Source: JAHBNG01 sp039028975 | Lineage (GTDB): Bacteria > Chloroflexota > Anaerolineae > Caldilineales > Caldilineaceae | Length of the DNA: 64,000 bases | Direction of reading: 5' to 3' | Assembly (NCBI GenBank): GCA_039028975.1 | Contig: JBCCHB010000035.1 | Coordinates: 49,905 to 113,904 of the forward strand | In this document: positions 1-12,100 of the stretch, piece by piece | How positions within the stretch are numbered: position 1 is the stretch's first letter | How the letters are laid out: each line of letters begins with the position of its first letter | Program-made: the position numbers and the translations under genes | Notes under the pieces: generated by a model | What the model saw: the letters and a program-made list of their open reading frames with translations, nothing else | The model's database searches: none | What the model was told of the DNA's origin: nothing

Positions 1-1
1 T

Positions 2-544
2 GGCGATCTAGATGGCCTAGGCATTAGTGAAACAGTGACGGTAGATGTCTACTTCACCACCGAAGCCGATACTACGCTGATGCCATCGGTGGATCCTTGC
101 ACACAAAGCGGCTATGCCCACAATGTGGCTCATTCTGTTGGTGCGGTTGGTGGTGGCGTCACAGTTGTAGAGGATGGGGACGACATGGATTGTGATAGCG
201 TGCAAATTCTCAACCCAACGGCGGTGGAGCTTGCCGAAAGTGGTCTCTACCAATCTCCCGAAGGCGTATCGGTACGCTGGACCACCTTAAGCGAGGGCAA
301 TGTCATCGGCTTTTATATCTGGCGGATAAGTGGTGTAACGTCACAACGCAGTACGCCAGAGATGATTGTGGCTCAGAATGCTGGCCTATTGAAAGGTGCA
401 AGCTATCAGTGGCTGGATGCAGGTACCATGCTGAAACAGGAAGAACTATATGTGCTGGAAGTGGTTTACGATGATCATTCTACGGCGCGGTCGGTGATTG
501 AAGTAAATGGTCAATCGGTCTATTTGCCCCTACTTTTGCAGTAG
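2..544 (+). CDS. C-terminal end of a DUF11-type secreted protein (5' partial)
   Basis: The reading frame is open from the first bases of the window, so the start lies upstream. About 180 residues are visible. They align along their whole length with the end of the next gene (646-5586): the same GLG-N/S-E-S/T-V entry, a conserved cysteine pair, a CDSV-I/E-ILNPTAV segment, a beta-sandwich and the SWLDAG-like stretch. The protein ends in VYLPLLLQ, the aromatic-LPL tail shared by other secreted proteins here. The two genes are therefore tandem paralogues on the same strand, about 100 bp apart. The role is probably extracellular or cell-surface; no catalytic residues are visible. Confident as a coding end, unsure of function. 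Confidence 0.85.
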   Translation, partial: GDLDGLGISETVTVDVYFTTEADTTLMPSVDPCTQSGYAHNVAHSVGAVGGGVTVVEDGDDMDCDSVQILNPTAVELAESGLYQSPEGVSVRWTTLSEGNVIGFYIWRISGVTSQRSTPEMIVAQNAGLLKGASYQWLDAGTMLKQEELYVLEVVYDDHSTARSVIEVNGQSVYLPLLLQ

Positions 545-645
545 CCTGGATAGGCAGAGACGGTTATGGATCCACGCAAACGACCGTAACCGTCATCACA
601 ATCTGATCTTCGACAATTACCAATTTATCTTTAGGAGTAAAAACT

Positions 646-3600
646 GTGTCACAAATCCGACTACCAAAATACTTTCAAGCATTTTCCAATGCCCTAATGA
701 GTGCCGCTCTGTCTACAATTCTGCTCGCTGGACTCTTTTCATGGCTGTTTATCCTCCCTAACGAGAATCGGTTCGCTAATTTGCCATTGGAAGAAACAGA
801 AAAGAGCCGCTTCCATTCCCCACAATTTCTTGATAGATATACAGAAAATGACAAACATAGCAATGCATCCAACCGAAATATTTTGGCCGCACATGAAATT
901 GCTTTGGTCAAGATCTTGAATACGGCCTCGCCTGTATCAGTTGGTTCACCTGTAAGCTTTACGATCCGCGTAACGAATACGGGGGCAGTGGCCATCACAA
1001 CTCTTCCGCTTACAGAGACCTACGACGTCAACTATTTAACATACGATCCCATTATCAATAGCGCTGGTCCGAATCCAGCGACAGATCCAATCAACGATGG
1101 GCAGGTTACCTGGAATAACATTATCGACTTTGATGGCGATAATCAGCTTGGCCCCAACGAGGCGCTGGATCTTGTTGTCACCTATATTGCCAAGGAAGAA
1201 ACAGTAAACCTGCAAGGTGGCCTCGAGTGTGAAGGGACAGGCCAAACATACAGCGTGGTGACAGCATCAGATGTAGATTTCTGTGTTGCAGTAACCATCG
1301 ATCCACCAGAACCCAAGCTGACCTTGGGTGATGTGGTCTATCACGATATCAACGGCGACGGCGCCCAAGCCAATGACGGCAGTGAACTAGGCATCGACGG
1401 TGTGCTGGTCTACCTCTGGGAGTTAGATGGCACCGGCAACCGTATTGTAACGTCGCTGGTAACGGCCACCACGACCACCACGAATGCTGTATCGGGCTTC
1501 TATCAGTTTGAAGTTCCAAGCGGCGAAGATTTCGAAATTGAGATCGCCGATATCAACTTTGACCCAGGCGGTCCTTTGTATGGATATGTCTTCTCCAATG
1601 ACCAAACAGCCAATCCCGTTGGCAGCAGCGAGCAGGTGCTGCAGGCACTCAACGTTACCAGCAACGACGATACACTGGATTTTGCTCTCTACTGCGAATT
1701 TGATTTGGCACTGGATAAGAAGCTAGCGCCGGGACAGCCTGCCATCATCACACCGAGTGACGACGTAACGTTCACAATAACGATCTATAACCAGGGCGCT
1801 GTAACGGCGACCAATGTGCTGGTCGCTGATTACATTCCAAATGGGTTTACCCTCAGCGCAGCCGAGACTGACTGGAATGGCGGCCCTGGCGGCACGATTA
1901 CAACAACCGTTTCTGCAGCCTTGACACCCAGCGGCACCGTTGGCTCATCAGCCACTGTTGAGTTAATCCTGACTGCCGGTGCAGCCCTAAGCGGCACCTA
2001 CACCAACACGGCTGAGATCGCCGATTTTGTCAGCATTATCAAAGATGGCAATGGCAACAACTTGCCTGATGCTGATTCCACACCTGACACGACTGAAGGC
2101 AATGGGCCTGGCGAATCGACTGCGCTTGTCGATAACGAAATCAACCAGGATGGTACGAATGGCGGTGATGAAGACGACCACGATCTAGCTGCAGTTACTG
2201 TCCAGCCAGATCCCCCTGCGGTAGGACGCATCACAATCATTAAAGATGCGGTTCCCGATGATGAACAAGACTTTACTTTTACCGCAACAGCTCTACCGTC
2301 TACAACCTTTACACTAGACGATGATACCGATGGCACCCTATCCAATCAAATCGTCTTCAGCGATCTACCCGTTGGTACATACACGATTACCGAAGAGCTT
2401 GTCACCGATTGGTTCCTCTCCAGTCTGGCGTTAAGAGGCGGGATTGGCGGCAATACGTCGATCAGTGCCGCCAATCGCAGAGCTGTTGTGAATCTGGATG
2501 ATGGCGAGAACATCACCCTTATCTTTACCAACACATTGCAAGTTGCACCCCAGCCTGAGGTCAGCATTGGCAATCAAGTCTGGAATGATGGCAACAACAA
2601 TGGACTCTATGATGTGGGCGAGGATATTGTGCCGAACCTACCAATTGAACTATGGCTTGACGTAGATGACGATGGCATAGCCGAACCACTTGGCGATGAC
2701 GGTTTGACTGCTCAGATGACCATGACCACAAATGCCAGTGGACAGTATAGCTTTACCAATCTAGCACCCGGCAACTACTTCGTACGGATACCAGCACCAC
2801 CGCCCGAAACCCCGCTTTCTAGTATTCCACTCTCTGAGCCGGACAATGGTTTCGATAATGATGACAACGGAGATCAGCCTGGAGGAGCCAACACGCAGAT
2901 TTTGAGTCCAGTGATTAATCTGACTGTAGGCCAGGAACCAGGCACCACAGGTGGCGGCAACTACGATTACGCCGTCGACTTTGGTCTAGTCGATCCCTTC
3001 ATCGGTAACCTAATCTGGCATGACCAGAACAACAACGGCCTTGTCGACATGGGCGAACCTGGCATTCCGGGTGTAACTGTGACCGTGCTCTACGATGCCA
3101 ATGGCAACGGGAGCATCGAAGTGAATGAACGCACACCCTTCCGCACAACCCAGTCCGACTCGAACGGCATTTATGTCTTCCCAGATCTCCTGCCAGACTC
3201 CAATTATCAAGTGGTGATTCCGATTGAGAACTTCCAGGTCGGCGGTGCGCTTGAAAATCTACCGTACTCTAGTGATACAACATCCACGGCGGACAACCAG
3301 ATTGATGAGGACGACAACGGTATTCAGGTCAGTCCAGGTGTCACGGTGACAAGCCCTATTGTGCGTCTAGAGGTGGACGCTGAGCCAGTAGACGGCAACG
3401 GCGCAAACGACGAATCCGGTCGTGGGGCTCACTTGGATAACGGCGATGATAACAACGGTGATCTGACGATTGACTTTGGCTTCTATTCGGTTGCGTCTCT
3501 GCCTAGCATAGTCATCAATAAGATGATCAATGGAGCTGGGCCTTTTATTGTTGGCCAGGCCATCAGCTATACCATCCGCATCACCAATACAGGTAGCGTG

Positions 3601-5586
3601 ACCATCACGACCTTACCTCTGACCGATACCTTTGATGCAACCTATCTGGCCTACAACGCGGTGACCGATCTTATTGGCCCTAATCCTGCTACCACCATTA
3701 GCAGCAATGTCATCTACTGGGCGGATGCCACCGACTACGATATGGACAGTGATGGTCAACTAGCCCCCAATGAGATTCTGGATATCATCGTTGTTTTCGA
3801 CGCGATAGCTGCGACGACCAATGCCCCTGCCACTGAGTGCGCTCCCGCGGGCAGTACGTACAACAAGGCGACCGCATTGGGGATGAATGCTTGTATCGGA
3901 GGCCCCTTCGGACCGCCAGAAGCCAAGCTAGCTTTGGACGGTGTCATCTGGCACGACATCAACAACGACGGGGCTCAGGACGCCAATGAACCGGGTATTG
4001 ATGGTGTTGTGGTCAACCTATATGAGATGACAAATGGCAATACCTTTGTCATCTCAACGACGACCACAACCAGCAATACGGTCAGTGGCTTCTACCAATT
4101 CGACGTGAGCGATGGCAATACCTATCAGGTGGAGATTGACGCAAGCAACTTCGTGACGGGCGGTCCATTGGAGGGCTTTGTCATTGCCAATAATCAGAAC
4201 GACATCACGGGCGCGACCGTAGCCACCCGCATTGCACCCGTCAATGGCACAAACGTGACAAACCAAGATTTTGGCTACTACTGCCGCTTCGATCTGGCTC
4301 TGGACAAAAAGCTAGCCCAAGGCCAGCCAGCCAACATTGCACCAGGTGACGATGTAACTTTTACCCTCACCCTCTATAACCAGGGTGTCGTCACCGCCAC
4401 CAACGTCACCGTGGCTGACTACATCCCTGCTGGCTTTACCCTCAACGATGGCAACTGGAACGGTGGGGCGACGGGAACCGTGACCCAGACGCTGAGTGCC
4501 ACCTTGACGCCAAGCGGCACGCAAAACGCCTCCACAACAGTCGATATTGTGCTAACCGCTGGACCAACCCTCAGTGGCACTTACACCAACACCGGTGAGA
4601 TTGCTAACTACATATCTAGCGTAACCGATGCCAATGGTACACACCTGCCCGATGCCGATTCGACACCCGATTCTGATGGCAACAACGGAACTGGTGAGAC
4701 AACCGCTCTGGTGGATGACGAATTGAATGAAGATGGCAAAAGCGGGGGTGACGAGGATGATCACGATCCCGCCACAGTCACGGTTATCGATACGCCCGTC
4801 AATCCATCCATTGCCGTAGACAAACAGTTCAACGGTGTAGGCGACTATCGAGTGGGTGAAACAATCTCGTTTACTATCCGCATCACTAACACGGGCGATG
4901 TGATCATCGACACCTTGCCGCTGGAAGACCGTTACAGCAGTGCATTCATCACCTATCAGAGTGCCAATCCCGCGCCCGATAGCACGACCTTGGGCATACT
5001 CTCCTGGGATGACCTGCTCGTCAGCCTGAACGATGTCGACGGGCTGGGGCTGAATGAGTCAGTCAGCGTTGTAGTGACCTTTACGACAGCAGCAGATACC
5101 ACCCTGCTACCCGCTGTATCACCTTGCACCACGAGTGGCCACGCACCCAACTTGGCTCGGTCGGTTGGTGTGATGGCAGGCACAAGTGTGGTGATTGAGG
5201 ATGCTGATGATACCTCATGTGATTCTGTCGAAATCCTCAATCCGACGGCGGTTCAGTTAGCAAAGCGCAGCGTCAACCAAACACCTGACGGGGTGCTGGT
5301 CTACTGGCAGTTGGCAGAGGAGACCGACGTAGCAGGATTCAACATTTTATATGCGAATGGTATTACGTCTGAGAAGCGTAACGATGAGATGATCTCAGCC
5401 GATAATTTGACCAATGCCGCTGGACAGACAAGTCGTATTGGCTACTCCTGGCTAGATGCGGGTGCTAAGCTTCAGCAAGGGGATATATACGTACTGGAGA
5501 TTGTTAAGCAAAATGGATTGACTGAGCGGGCAGTAATTGATGTAGTGAGTAACGGGAATATATTCCTACCGTTTGTGATCAAGTAG
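646..5586 (+). CDS. Large secreted DUF11/SdrD B-like repeat protein (1646 aa)
   Basis: The start is GTG at 646 with AGGAG at 633-637. Residues about 15-35 form a signal/membrane segment. Domains in order: DUF11-like (about 82-216), SdrD B-like (224-350), DUF11 (351-515), prealbumin-like beta domain (528-632), two SdrD B-like (639-785, 783-948), DUF11 (954-1085), SdrD B-like (1094-1207), two DUF11 (1214-1380, 1386-1520), then a C-terminal beta domain ending IFLPFVIK. SdrD B-like units carry the G-x-x-V/I-W/Y-x-D-x-N-x-D/N-G calcium-binding pattern. The DUF11-SdrD-DUF11 block at 82-520 is repeated at 954-1380, down to matching DEDDHD loops. No enzyme domain is seen; it is probably a structural or adhesive surface protein. 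It is a paralogue of the gene before it. Confidence 0.88.
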   Translation: MSQIRLPKYFQAFSNALMSAALSTILLAGLFSWLFILPNENRFANLPLEETEKSRFHSPQFLDRYTENDKHSNASNRNILAAHEIALVKILNTASPVSVGSPVSFTIRVTNTGAVAITTLPLTETYDVNYLTYDPIINSAGPNPATDPINDGQVTWNNIIDFDGDNQLGPNEALDLVVTYIAKEETVNLQGGLECEGTGQTYSVVTASDVDFCVAVTIDPPEPKLTLGDVVYHDINGDGAQANDGSELGIDGVLVYLWELDGTGNRIVTSLVTATTTTTNAVSGFYQFEVPSGEDFEIEIADINFDPGGPLYGYVFSNDQTANPVGSSEQVLQALNVTSNDDTLDFALYCEFDLALDKKLAPGQPAIITPSDDVTFTITIYNQGAVTATNVLVADYIPNGFTLSAAETDWNGGPGGTITTTVSAALTPSGTVGSSATVELILTAGAALSGTYTNTAEIADFVSIIKDGNGNNLPDADSTPDTTEGNGPGESTALVDNEINQDGTNGGDEDDHDLAAVTVQPDPPAVGRITIIKDAVPDDEQDFTFTATALPSTTFTLDDDTDGTLSNQIVFSDLPVGTYTITEELVTDWFLSSLALRGGIGGNTSISAANRRAVVNLDDGENITLIFTNTLQVAPQPEVSIGNQVWNDGNNNGLYDVGEDIVPNLPIELWLDVDDDGIAEPLGDDGLTAQMTMTTNASGQYSFTNLAPGNYFVRIPAPPPETPLSSIPLSEPDNGFDNDDNGDQPGGANTQILSPVINLTVGQEPGTTGGGNYDYAVDFGLVDPFIGNLIWHDQNNNGLVDMGEPGIPGVTVTVLYDANGNGSIEVNERTPFRTTQSDSNGIYVFPDLLPDSNYQVVIPIENFQVGGALENLPYSSDTTSTADNQIDEDDNGIQVSPGVTVTSPIVRLEVDAEPVDGNGANDESGRGAHLDNGDDNNGDLTIDFGFYSVASLPSIVINKMINGAGPFIVGQAISYTIRITNTGSVTITTLPLTDTFDATYLAYNAVTDLIGPNPATTISSNVIYWADATDYDMDSDGQLAPNEILDIIVVFDAIAATTNAPATECAPAGSTYNKATALGMNACIGGPFGPPEAKLALDGVIWHDINNDGAQDANEPGIDGVVVNLYEMTNGNTFVISTTTTTSNTVSGFYQFDVSDGNTYQVEIDASNFVTGGPLEGFVIANNQNDITGATVATRIAPVNGTNVTNQDFGYYCRFDLALDKKLAQGQPANIAPGDDVTFTLTLYNQGVVTATNVTVADYIPAGFTLNDGNWNGGATGTVTQTLSATLTPSGTQNASTTVDIVLTAGPTLSGTYTNTGEIANYISSVTDANGTHLPDADSTPDSDGNNGTGETTALVDDELNEDGKSGGDEDDHDPATVTVIDTPVNPSIAVDKQFNGVGDYRVGETISFTIRITNTGDVIIDTLPLEDRYSSAFITYQSANPAPDSTTLGILSWDDLLVSLNDVDGLGLNESVSVVVTFTTAADTTLLPAVSPCTTSGHAPNLARSVGVMAGTSVVIEDADDTSCDSVEILNPTAVQLAKRSVNQTPDGVLVYWQLAEETDVAGFNILYANGITSEKRNDEMISADNLTNAAGQTSRIGYSWLDAGAKLQQGDIYVLEIVKQNGLTERAVIDVVSNGNIFLPFVIK

Positions 5587-5614
5587 TGTCATAAGAGGGT
5601 GATAGGGAAGACAA

Positions 5615-5654
5615 GATGAAAGGGTGTACTCTTTCACCCTTTCGCCCTTTCATC
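5615..5654. repeat. Hairpin after the DUF11 gene, possible terminator
   Basis: GAAAGGGTG at 5618-5626 pairs perfectly with CACCCTTTC at 5635-5643. GATGAAAGGG (5615-5624) can alternatively pair with CCCTTTCATC (5645-5654). It lies 30 bp after the stop of the 1646-aa gene. There is no clean T-tract, so its role as a terminator is only inferred. Confidence 0.45.
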
Positions 5655-5669
5655 CTTTCACGGTATCCA

Positions 5670-5810
5670 CTATCGTTTAACGATACGAAACTCTATATCT
5701 GGGAATACTTTTCGTTTTAGTTGAATAACTTGCTCTGCTTCTTCAATTGTGGCCACTGGAGGGTGTATCCGAGTCCACTGGCCATTGATTTTGGCTTGTA
5801 TTTCATACAT
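5670..5810 (-). CDS. Small hypothetical protein (46 aa)
   Basis: A short frame with a sensible amphipathic composition, reading MYEIQAKINGQW near its start and IEFRIVKR at its end. The pattern of a query-like beta strand, an EEAE helix and a closing beta strand resembles the small single-domain proteins common near surface genes in this phylum, but I cannot name a family. The ATG at 5810 is preferred because the protein starts naturally there. A GTG at 5864 would add 18 unconvincing residues. No strong ribosome-binding site is visible for either. It faces the secreted-protein genes on the opposite strand. Confidence 0.45.
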   Translation of the reverse strand: MYEIQAKINGQWTRIHPPVATIEEAEQVIQLKRKVFPDIEFRIVKR

Positions 5811-6158
5811 TTTCAATTCACATGAACGGAATAAATCCGTCGTACTACTGCCATACGGCTCCACTACCTACTGGTCCAACGCTCCGATGCGATTGATCGC
5901 AACCTTTGCGACACGATTCCTCTAGTAACCTTTATATCATGGTCTGTGTGTGATTGTGTGTTGCATCAAGATAGCAAAAGCATTACAGTCTTAACAGACT
6001 TTGTGCTCTACTGCACTAGTTGGAGCAAATTAGTACTTATGTCCCTTCCATTTGCCTCATAAAACCTGTATGATCAGAGAATCCGCAGGCAGAATCCCCT
6101 CTCCTCGACCTTACCCTCTACCCAATCCACAAGACAGGTATTCAGGAGTACCAACCCT

Positions 6159-9100
6159 ATGCAGAATCCATTCAAGCTCAACCGTTCTTTTGCTCCAAAG
6201 CCAATTTGGTTGCGAGTACTGATCTTCGTATTGCTACTTGAACTGATGCCCTGGAGCGCTATCGTGCCGGCGAACACCTTAGCAGCATACACGACGCGTC
6301 TTCCGTGGGTAGGAGAACCGATCTCAGATCTTTTTAGGCCTTCTGTGGCTTATGCCCAAACCATTACGGTAGACAATGTCAGTGAGAATCTGTCGAACAA
6401 TGTAAATAGCATCAATGTTCCCCATACTACGGGCGAAGGGAGCGATCGACTCATGTTAGTCGGAATTTCATTGAACGCTGGTGGAAATGGTAACTTTGTC
6501 GACTCTGTCTCTTATGGCGGCACGCCTCTGACACTTGTCGGCACAAAAAGCAGCCCAGGTGGCAACGCGGTAATGGCCATCTACCAATTGCTCAACCCCC
6601 CAAGCGTCACAAATGACGTGAGCGTCATACTCGATCAACAAAGCTCGGGTGTTGCGGTAGGTGTGATGACCTTCTCCGGTGTTGAGCAGACGAATCCGTT
6701 AGGCGCTTTTACCTCAAATTCTGACGATACAGGCATCCCAACCGTGCTCGTCTCCTCGGTTAGCAACGAACTGGTCTTTGACACGGTTGTCCATGATACA
6801 GGGTTAGCATTGACTGCAGCAGTAGGACAGACCGAACGCTGGAACCTAACAGAGAGTGGCGAAACCACGGGTGCAGGCAGCACCAAAGTTGGCGCTGAAT
6901 CTATAGCCATGTCTTGGATTCCAGGCGATGCGAACCAAGAGTGGGCCATGGGTGCGGTTTCCATTAAGCCAGTTTCTGGTGCCGGATCAGGAGGTGGCGA
7001 ACTCCCACCGCCTGACCACTACTGGACGTTCGATGAAAACGCAGCTGCTACCGCCAACGACACTGGTACGGTTGGCGGTTTTCATGGTTCCTTGTTAAAT
7101 GGAGCAAGCTGGACTGAAGGTATTGTCAATAGCGCTCTGCTCTTTACAGAGAGTGGTACCTCCAACGGACACTTTGTCAACATTGGTCAGTCGAATGGCA
7201 CGAATCCTTGGAGTGTTGCGTTTTGGATACGGCGTGATAGCGACCTGTCAGCGAACACAGTCTTTGTACTTGAAGGGGCTTCGGCCAATATCGTTTCTGA
7301 ATATGATGGATCCAATAACATCGGCGTCATTCGGACTTCCCAGGATGGTGCTGATTTTGGTTATGCATTGCCCATTGATAAATGGGTTCATCTAGTCTTC
7401 GTAGCTAATGGAAACCAGGTTACAGCCTACGTGGATGGTGCTGAGAAAAATACGGTAACCTTATCAACGTCAATGGCTCTCCCCTTCCGTGCCATAGGTG
7501 ACGACAACGATGGTGAAATCGATAGCTTTGTTGGCGCTATGGATGACCTGAAGGTTTGGGAAGGGACAATCCTTCGTAATGCTCAGGTAGCCGTGTTATA
7601 CGATTCCTATTCTGATAGTACGACCAGCGTGACTTTGCCACCCAGCCAAGACACGTGGCTGAAGGATGCGGCGGAGCTACCCAACTACGGTACCTGCGCT
7701 ACCATGACCGTGGATCGGTCCGGTGGCGGACTTGGTAAGGGACATGCCCTAGTGCAATTTGATCTCGACAGCATCCCGGCCGATGCAACGATTACGGCCG
7801 CTTACTTGACGTTCACGCGAACGGACGAGGCAACCGATTCATTTGCCCTTGATGCTTATCGCGTGACAAGCGCCTGGGATGAAGGCAGCAGCGGCTGCGA
7901 TGGTGCGTCGGATACCGCACACTGGGATCAACGACAGGAGGGTGTCGGCTGGAGTACGGCTGGTGGCGACTATGATTCAACTGTGATTGACACCATCACG
8001 CCTGAGTCTGTTGGCACCTATACGTGGACAGTTACCTCGGCCGTTGAGGCTTGGCACGCTGGAACAGCGACCAACTTTGGCATCCTAATTGGCTCACCCG
8101 ATACGGGCACGACAACCTATGATTTTGCCACGCGCGAACATCATGACAACACCCTGCGCCCCAAGCTCACGGTTCTGTATAGCGGTGGTACGGTCAGCAA
8201 TGTATTAGAAGCGCAAGACGATCGCATCGTGGTGGCCCAGGATACCGTGGAAAATCTTATCGACGTACTCGCCAACGATGAAGGGTCGGATCTGACGCTG
8301 ACAATCGTCACCTCACCCGTCCACGGCTCAGCAAACGTTACAGAGAACAACAAAATTAGCTATACACCAACAGATGGATATAGCGGCCTCGACACCATCA
8401 CCTATCAACTCAGCAATGGCCGTCATACCGATCAAGCGCTGGTCACCATTGTGGTCGATCCGCCAGGCAACAACGTGCCGGATGCCCAAAGGGATATCGC
8501 TTACACAAGCAAAAACACGCCAATTTCAATCAACGTTCTGGAGAATGACGTTGATAGCGATGGCGACTCGCTCTCTGTCACCATTGTGGTTTTGCCTGCA
8601 TATGGGACAGCTATAGTAGACGGTGATCACACGATTTTCTACGAACCCGATTCCGATTACACGGGTCCCGACATGTTGCGATATCGGATCGATGATGGCC
8701 AGGGTGGTGTCGATAGCGCGCGAGTGCGGATTATCGTCGATGATTTGCTTAACAATGCACCCGTCGCTGTAGATGACGCGGTCGCGGTGGCTCAAAATAC
8801 AACCAAGGTTATTGGCGTGCTGGCGAACGATAGCGACATTGAAGGTGATCCGCTCATCGTCTCGATTTTGCTGCCACCGCTACACGGCACAGCCACCCTC
8901 AATGCGAACCAGTCAATTGTCTATACCCCAACGGCGGGGTATGCAGGCAGCGATACGCTTCTCTACCAAATTGACGATGGCAATGACAACATAGATAGTG
9001 CCGTTGTCCATATCACTGTGGATCCAGCGGCAAACAACGCGCCCAATGCAGTAGACGACACGGTCATCGCGCTGCCTGATACCACCAATACCCTAACCGT

Positions 9101-12100
9101 TCTGAACAACGATAGCGATGCAGATGGCGATCCCCTTCAGCTCTCTGTGACCACAGGGCCCGCCCATGGAACAACCAGCGTGAATCCGGATGGCTCCATC
9201 GTCTATACACCCAACCCTGGATACAGTGGATCCGACTCGTTGATTTATCGACTGGATGACGGCAACGGCGGCGAGGACACCGCCATCGTCACGATTATTG
9301 TCGATCCCATCGGCAACAATGCACCCATCGCCAATGATGACTCGGGTACGACAAACCAAGAGCAGCCTGCCGTCTTTGTGGTGTTGGCGAATGATATCGA
9401 CACGGATAATGATCCTTTGACTGTCTCGATTCAGACGCCTCCCAGTAATGGGACGGCTGAGATCAACCCAGATAGCTCAATTACTTATGCACCAATCGGC
9501 GCGTACAGTGGACCCGACTCATTAGTCTACAAAATTAAAGATCCAAGCGGGGAGTTCGATAGCGCTACCCTCGCTATCACGGTAGAACCGCGCGTCTACA
9601 ATTGCCTGGAGATCAATGACGTTTCGCAGGCAGAATGCCAGGCGTTGGTGGATATTTATCGCGAAACGAATGGCCCAAACTGGACCTCTGCAACCAATTG
9701 GCTCACTGCCAACACCGCTTGCTCTTGGTTCGGCGTGACTTGCGCTTCGTCGGCTGCTTTTTCTAGCATCAGCAATAGAAGAGTTACGAACGTTCAGGAG
9801 CAGAGCTTGGCAAACCAAACCGTCACCGAACTCGATCTCTCTGATAACAATTTAGTCGGAGACCTGCCCTGCGTGCTGGACAACTTAACGGGGCTGGTTC
9901 AGCTTGATCTAAACACCAACCAACTGACGGGTCTGCTGCCTTGCGAACTGTCGCGGTTGAACCAACTCACCTACCTTGATCTGAGCAGCAACCGCTTTAA
10001 CGGTAACATCCCCAGCGACCTGGGAGCCATGCCCACCATTCAAAATTTGCGCTTGGATAACAATCTCCTAGACGGCACTATTCCTAATGAACTGAGTGAC
10101 GCCACGACGCTGAGCAGTTTACGGCTAGATAGTAATCTGCTCCATGGCCAAATTCCAGATACGTTCGGTAATCTAACAAGTCTCTACGAGTTAACGCTCC
10201 GCAACAATGCTTTAACGGGGAATGTGCCTGCAGGAATCAATGGGCTATCTACGCTCACCTCGTTGGATATCGGTAAGAATGGTCTAACAGCCGATGAGGC
10301 CACTGCGGCCTTCCTCACCAGCACGGATCCCGACTGGGGTGACACCCAAACTGTACCGCCTACCAATTTGCAGGTAGTAGGATCGACGGGTCCAGTATTT
10401 CTGCTTACGTGGACACCCATTACCTACACAAGCGATGGTGGTTTCTATGAAGTCAGCATCGCGACCGACCCAAACGGTCCCTATACGGTCTTGGCCACTA
10501 CAGCGGATAAGAGCGCGGTAACCTACACCGCCAACGGTCTTAACTACGATACGACATACTATTTTCGACTGCGCACCTACACACCCAGTCATGGAAATCA
10601 GCAGAACGAACTGTGGAGCGACTATAGCGACGTCATGCCTGCAATGATGGCAGAGCCAACCCCGACACCTGTTCCGCCGCCGCCCACGCCAACGCCCGTC
10701 CCAGCCGGCCATGACCTGAGCGTTCAAGGTGTAGAATTTACCCAAGCCGTCCAGACGACCAACAATGATGTCCCTCTCGTAGCGGGTAAACCCATTGTGG
10801 CACGTCTCACTGTAGGTATTGGTGGCACCAGCAGCGATGTGACCAATGTCACTGCTGAATTGCGCGCCTACCGCAACGGAGCAGAGCTACCAAGTTCTCC
10901 TTTGGCTCCTTTCAACTCTGGTGGCGCCATCACGGCCAAGCTATCACCTAACCGTGGTCAGCTCAATGATACGCTGAACTTTACCTTCCCTAGTGAATGG
11001 CTATCGGCTGGCGTCGTCACCATAGAAGCCATCATCAATCCAGGCCAGACAGACCAGGATAATAGCAACAATAGCCAGACCTTTACGCTAACGCTAAACG
11101 ACGTGCCAAATTTGGAGGTGGTACTAGTCCCCATTGCTTTCCAACAGAATGGCGCTGGTCCTACCTATCGACCTGCCTTAGATGGCACCACGGGATATGG
11201 ATTGGGTTACATCAAAGATCTCTACCCGATTGCCGACATTTCCTATACAATTCATCCTGAATATCTCTTTACTGGCGATCTCCACACCTTCCAAGGTTGG
11301 GTGGATCTATTACGAGAAATCCAGACCATGCGCAGCAATGAAGTGAGCGATCCCAGCGCCTTTTTCCCCAAATACTACGGCGTCATTCAAGTCGCTCCGG
11401 GCTGCTGTCTGGATGTGGGCTGGCCGGTCTCTCCAGCTGCGGCGACCGGTGGGTATGCCAACAACCCAGGTGGCGCTGGTTTGGGGCTGGAAGCGTCCAA
11501 CTACGCGCTTTCCAGTGGTACCGCCATGTTCAACGTGGAGACCCATATGGCGTCTCACGAAATCGGGCATATGCTAGGGCTGAGTCATGCCCCTTGTAAT
11601 GTCAGTGGGGATCCCAACTTCCCTCAATTAGATGGTTCGATTGGCGACGTAGGTATCTACATCCCCGAAATGAAGCTATTGGCCAACACCTATAAAGATG
11701 TCATGAGCTACTGCATCGATATCCGCAGCACGCCGACTATGTGGATGTCTAGCTATCACTACATCAAGCTCTTTGAAGCGCTTTCAGGACTACCAGCAGC
11801 CTCTTCTGTCAGCACTTCGGCGGTGCGTAGCCATTCTGCCAACCGTTTCTCTAATGCGAATCAGGCTATGGCCGCCAATACATTGACTGCTGCATCCACC
11901 AACACACCCCAGACGGGTTGGCTAGCATCTGGCATTATCTCGGGTAGCGGCATTACTGGCACGATTCAGAGTGCGCAGACCATCTCCTCCACGCAGGTTG
12001 TCTCAGGTAGCCAAATCTGCGCTACCCACGAACTGCGAATGCTTGATGACAATGGCACGCCCCTCTTTAGCTATCACTTCAATCCCAACCCCTTGCATGA

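Noticed and set aside
10284..10745. 153-aa open frame antisense to the giant protease gene
   Set aside because: It lies inside a gene with clear domains (FN3 and linker) on the other strand, and its translation is low in recognisable features.
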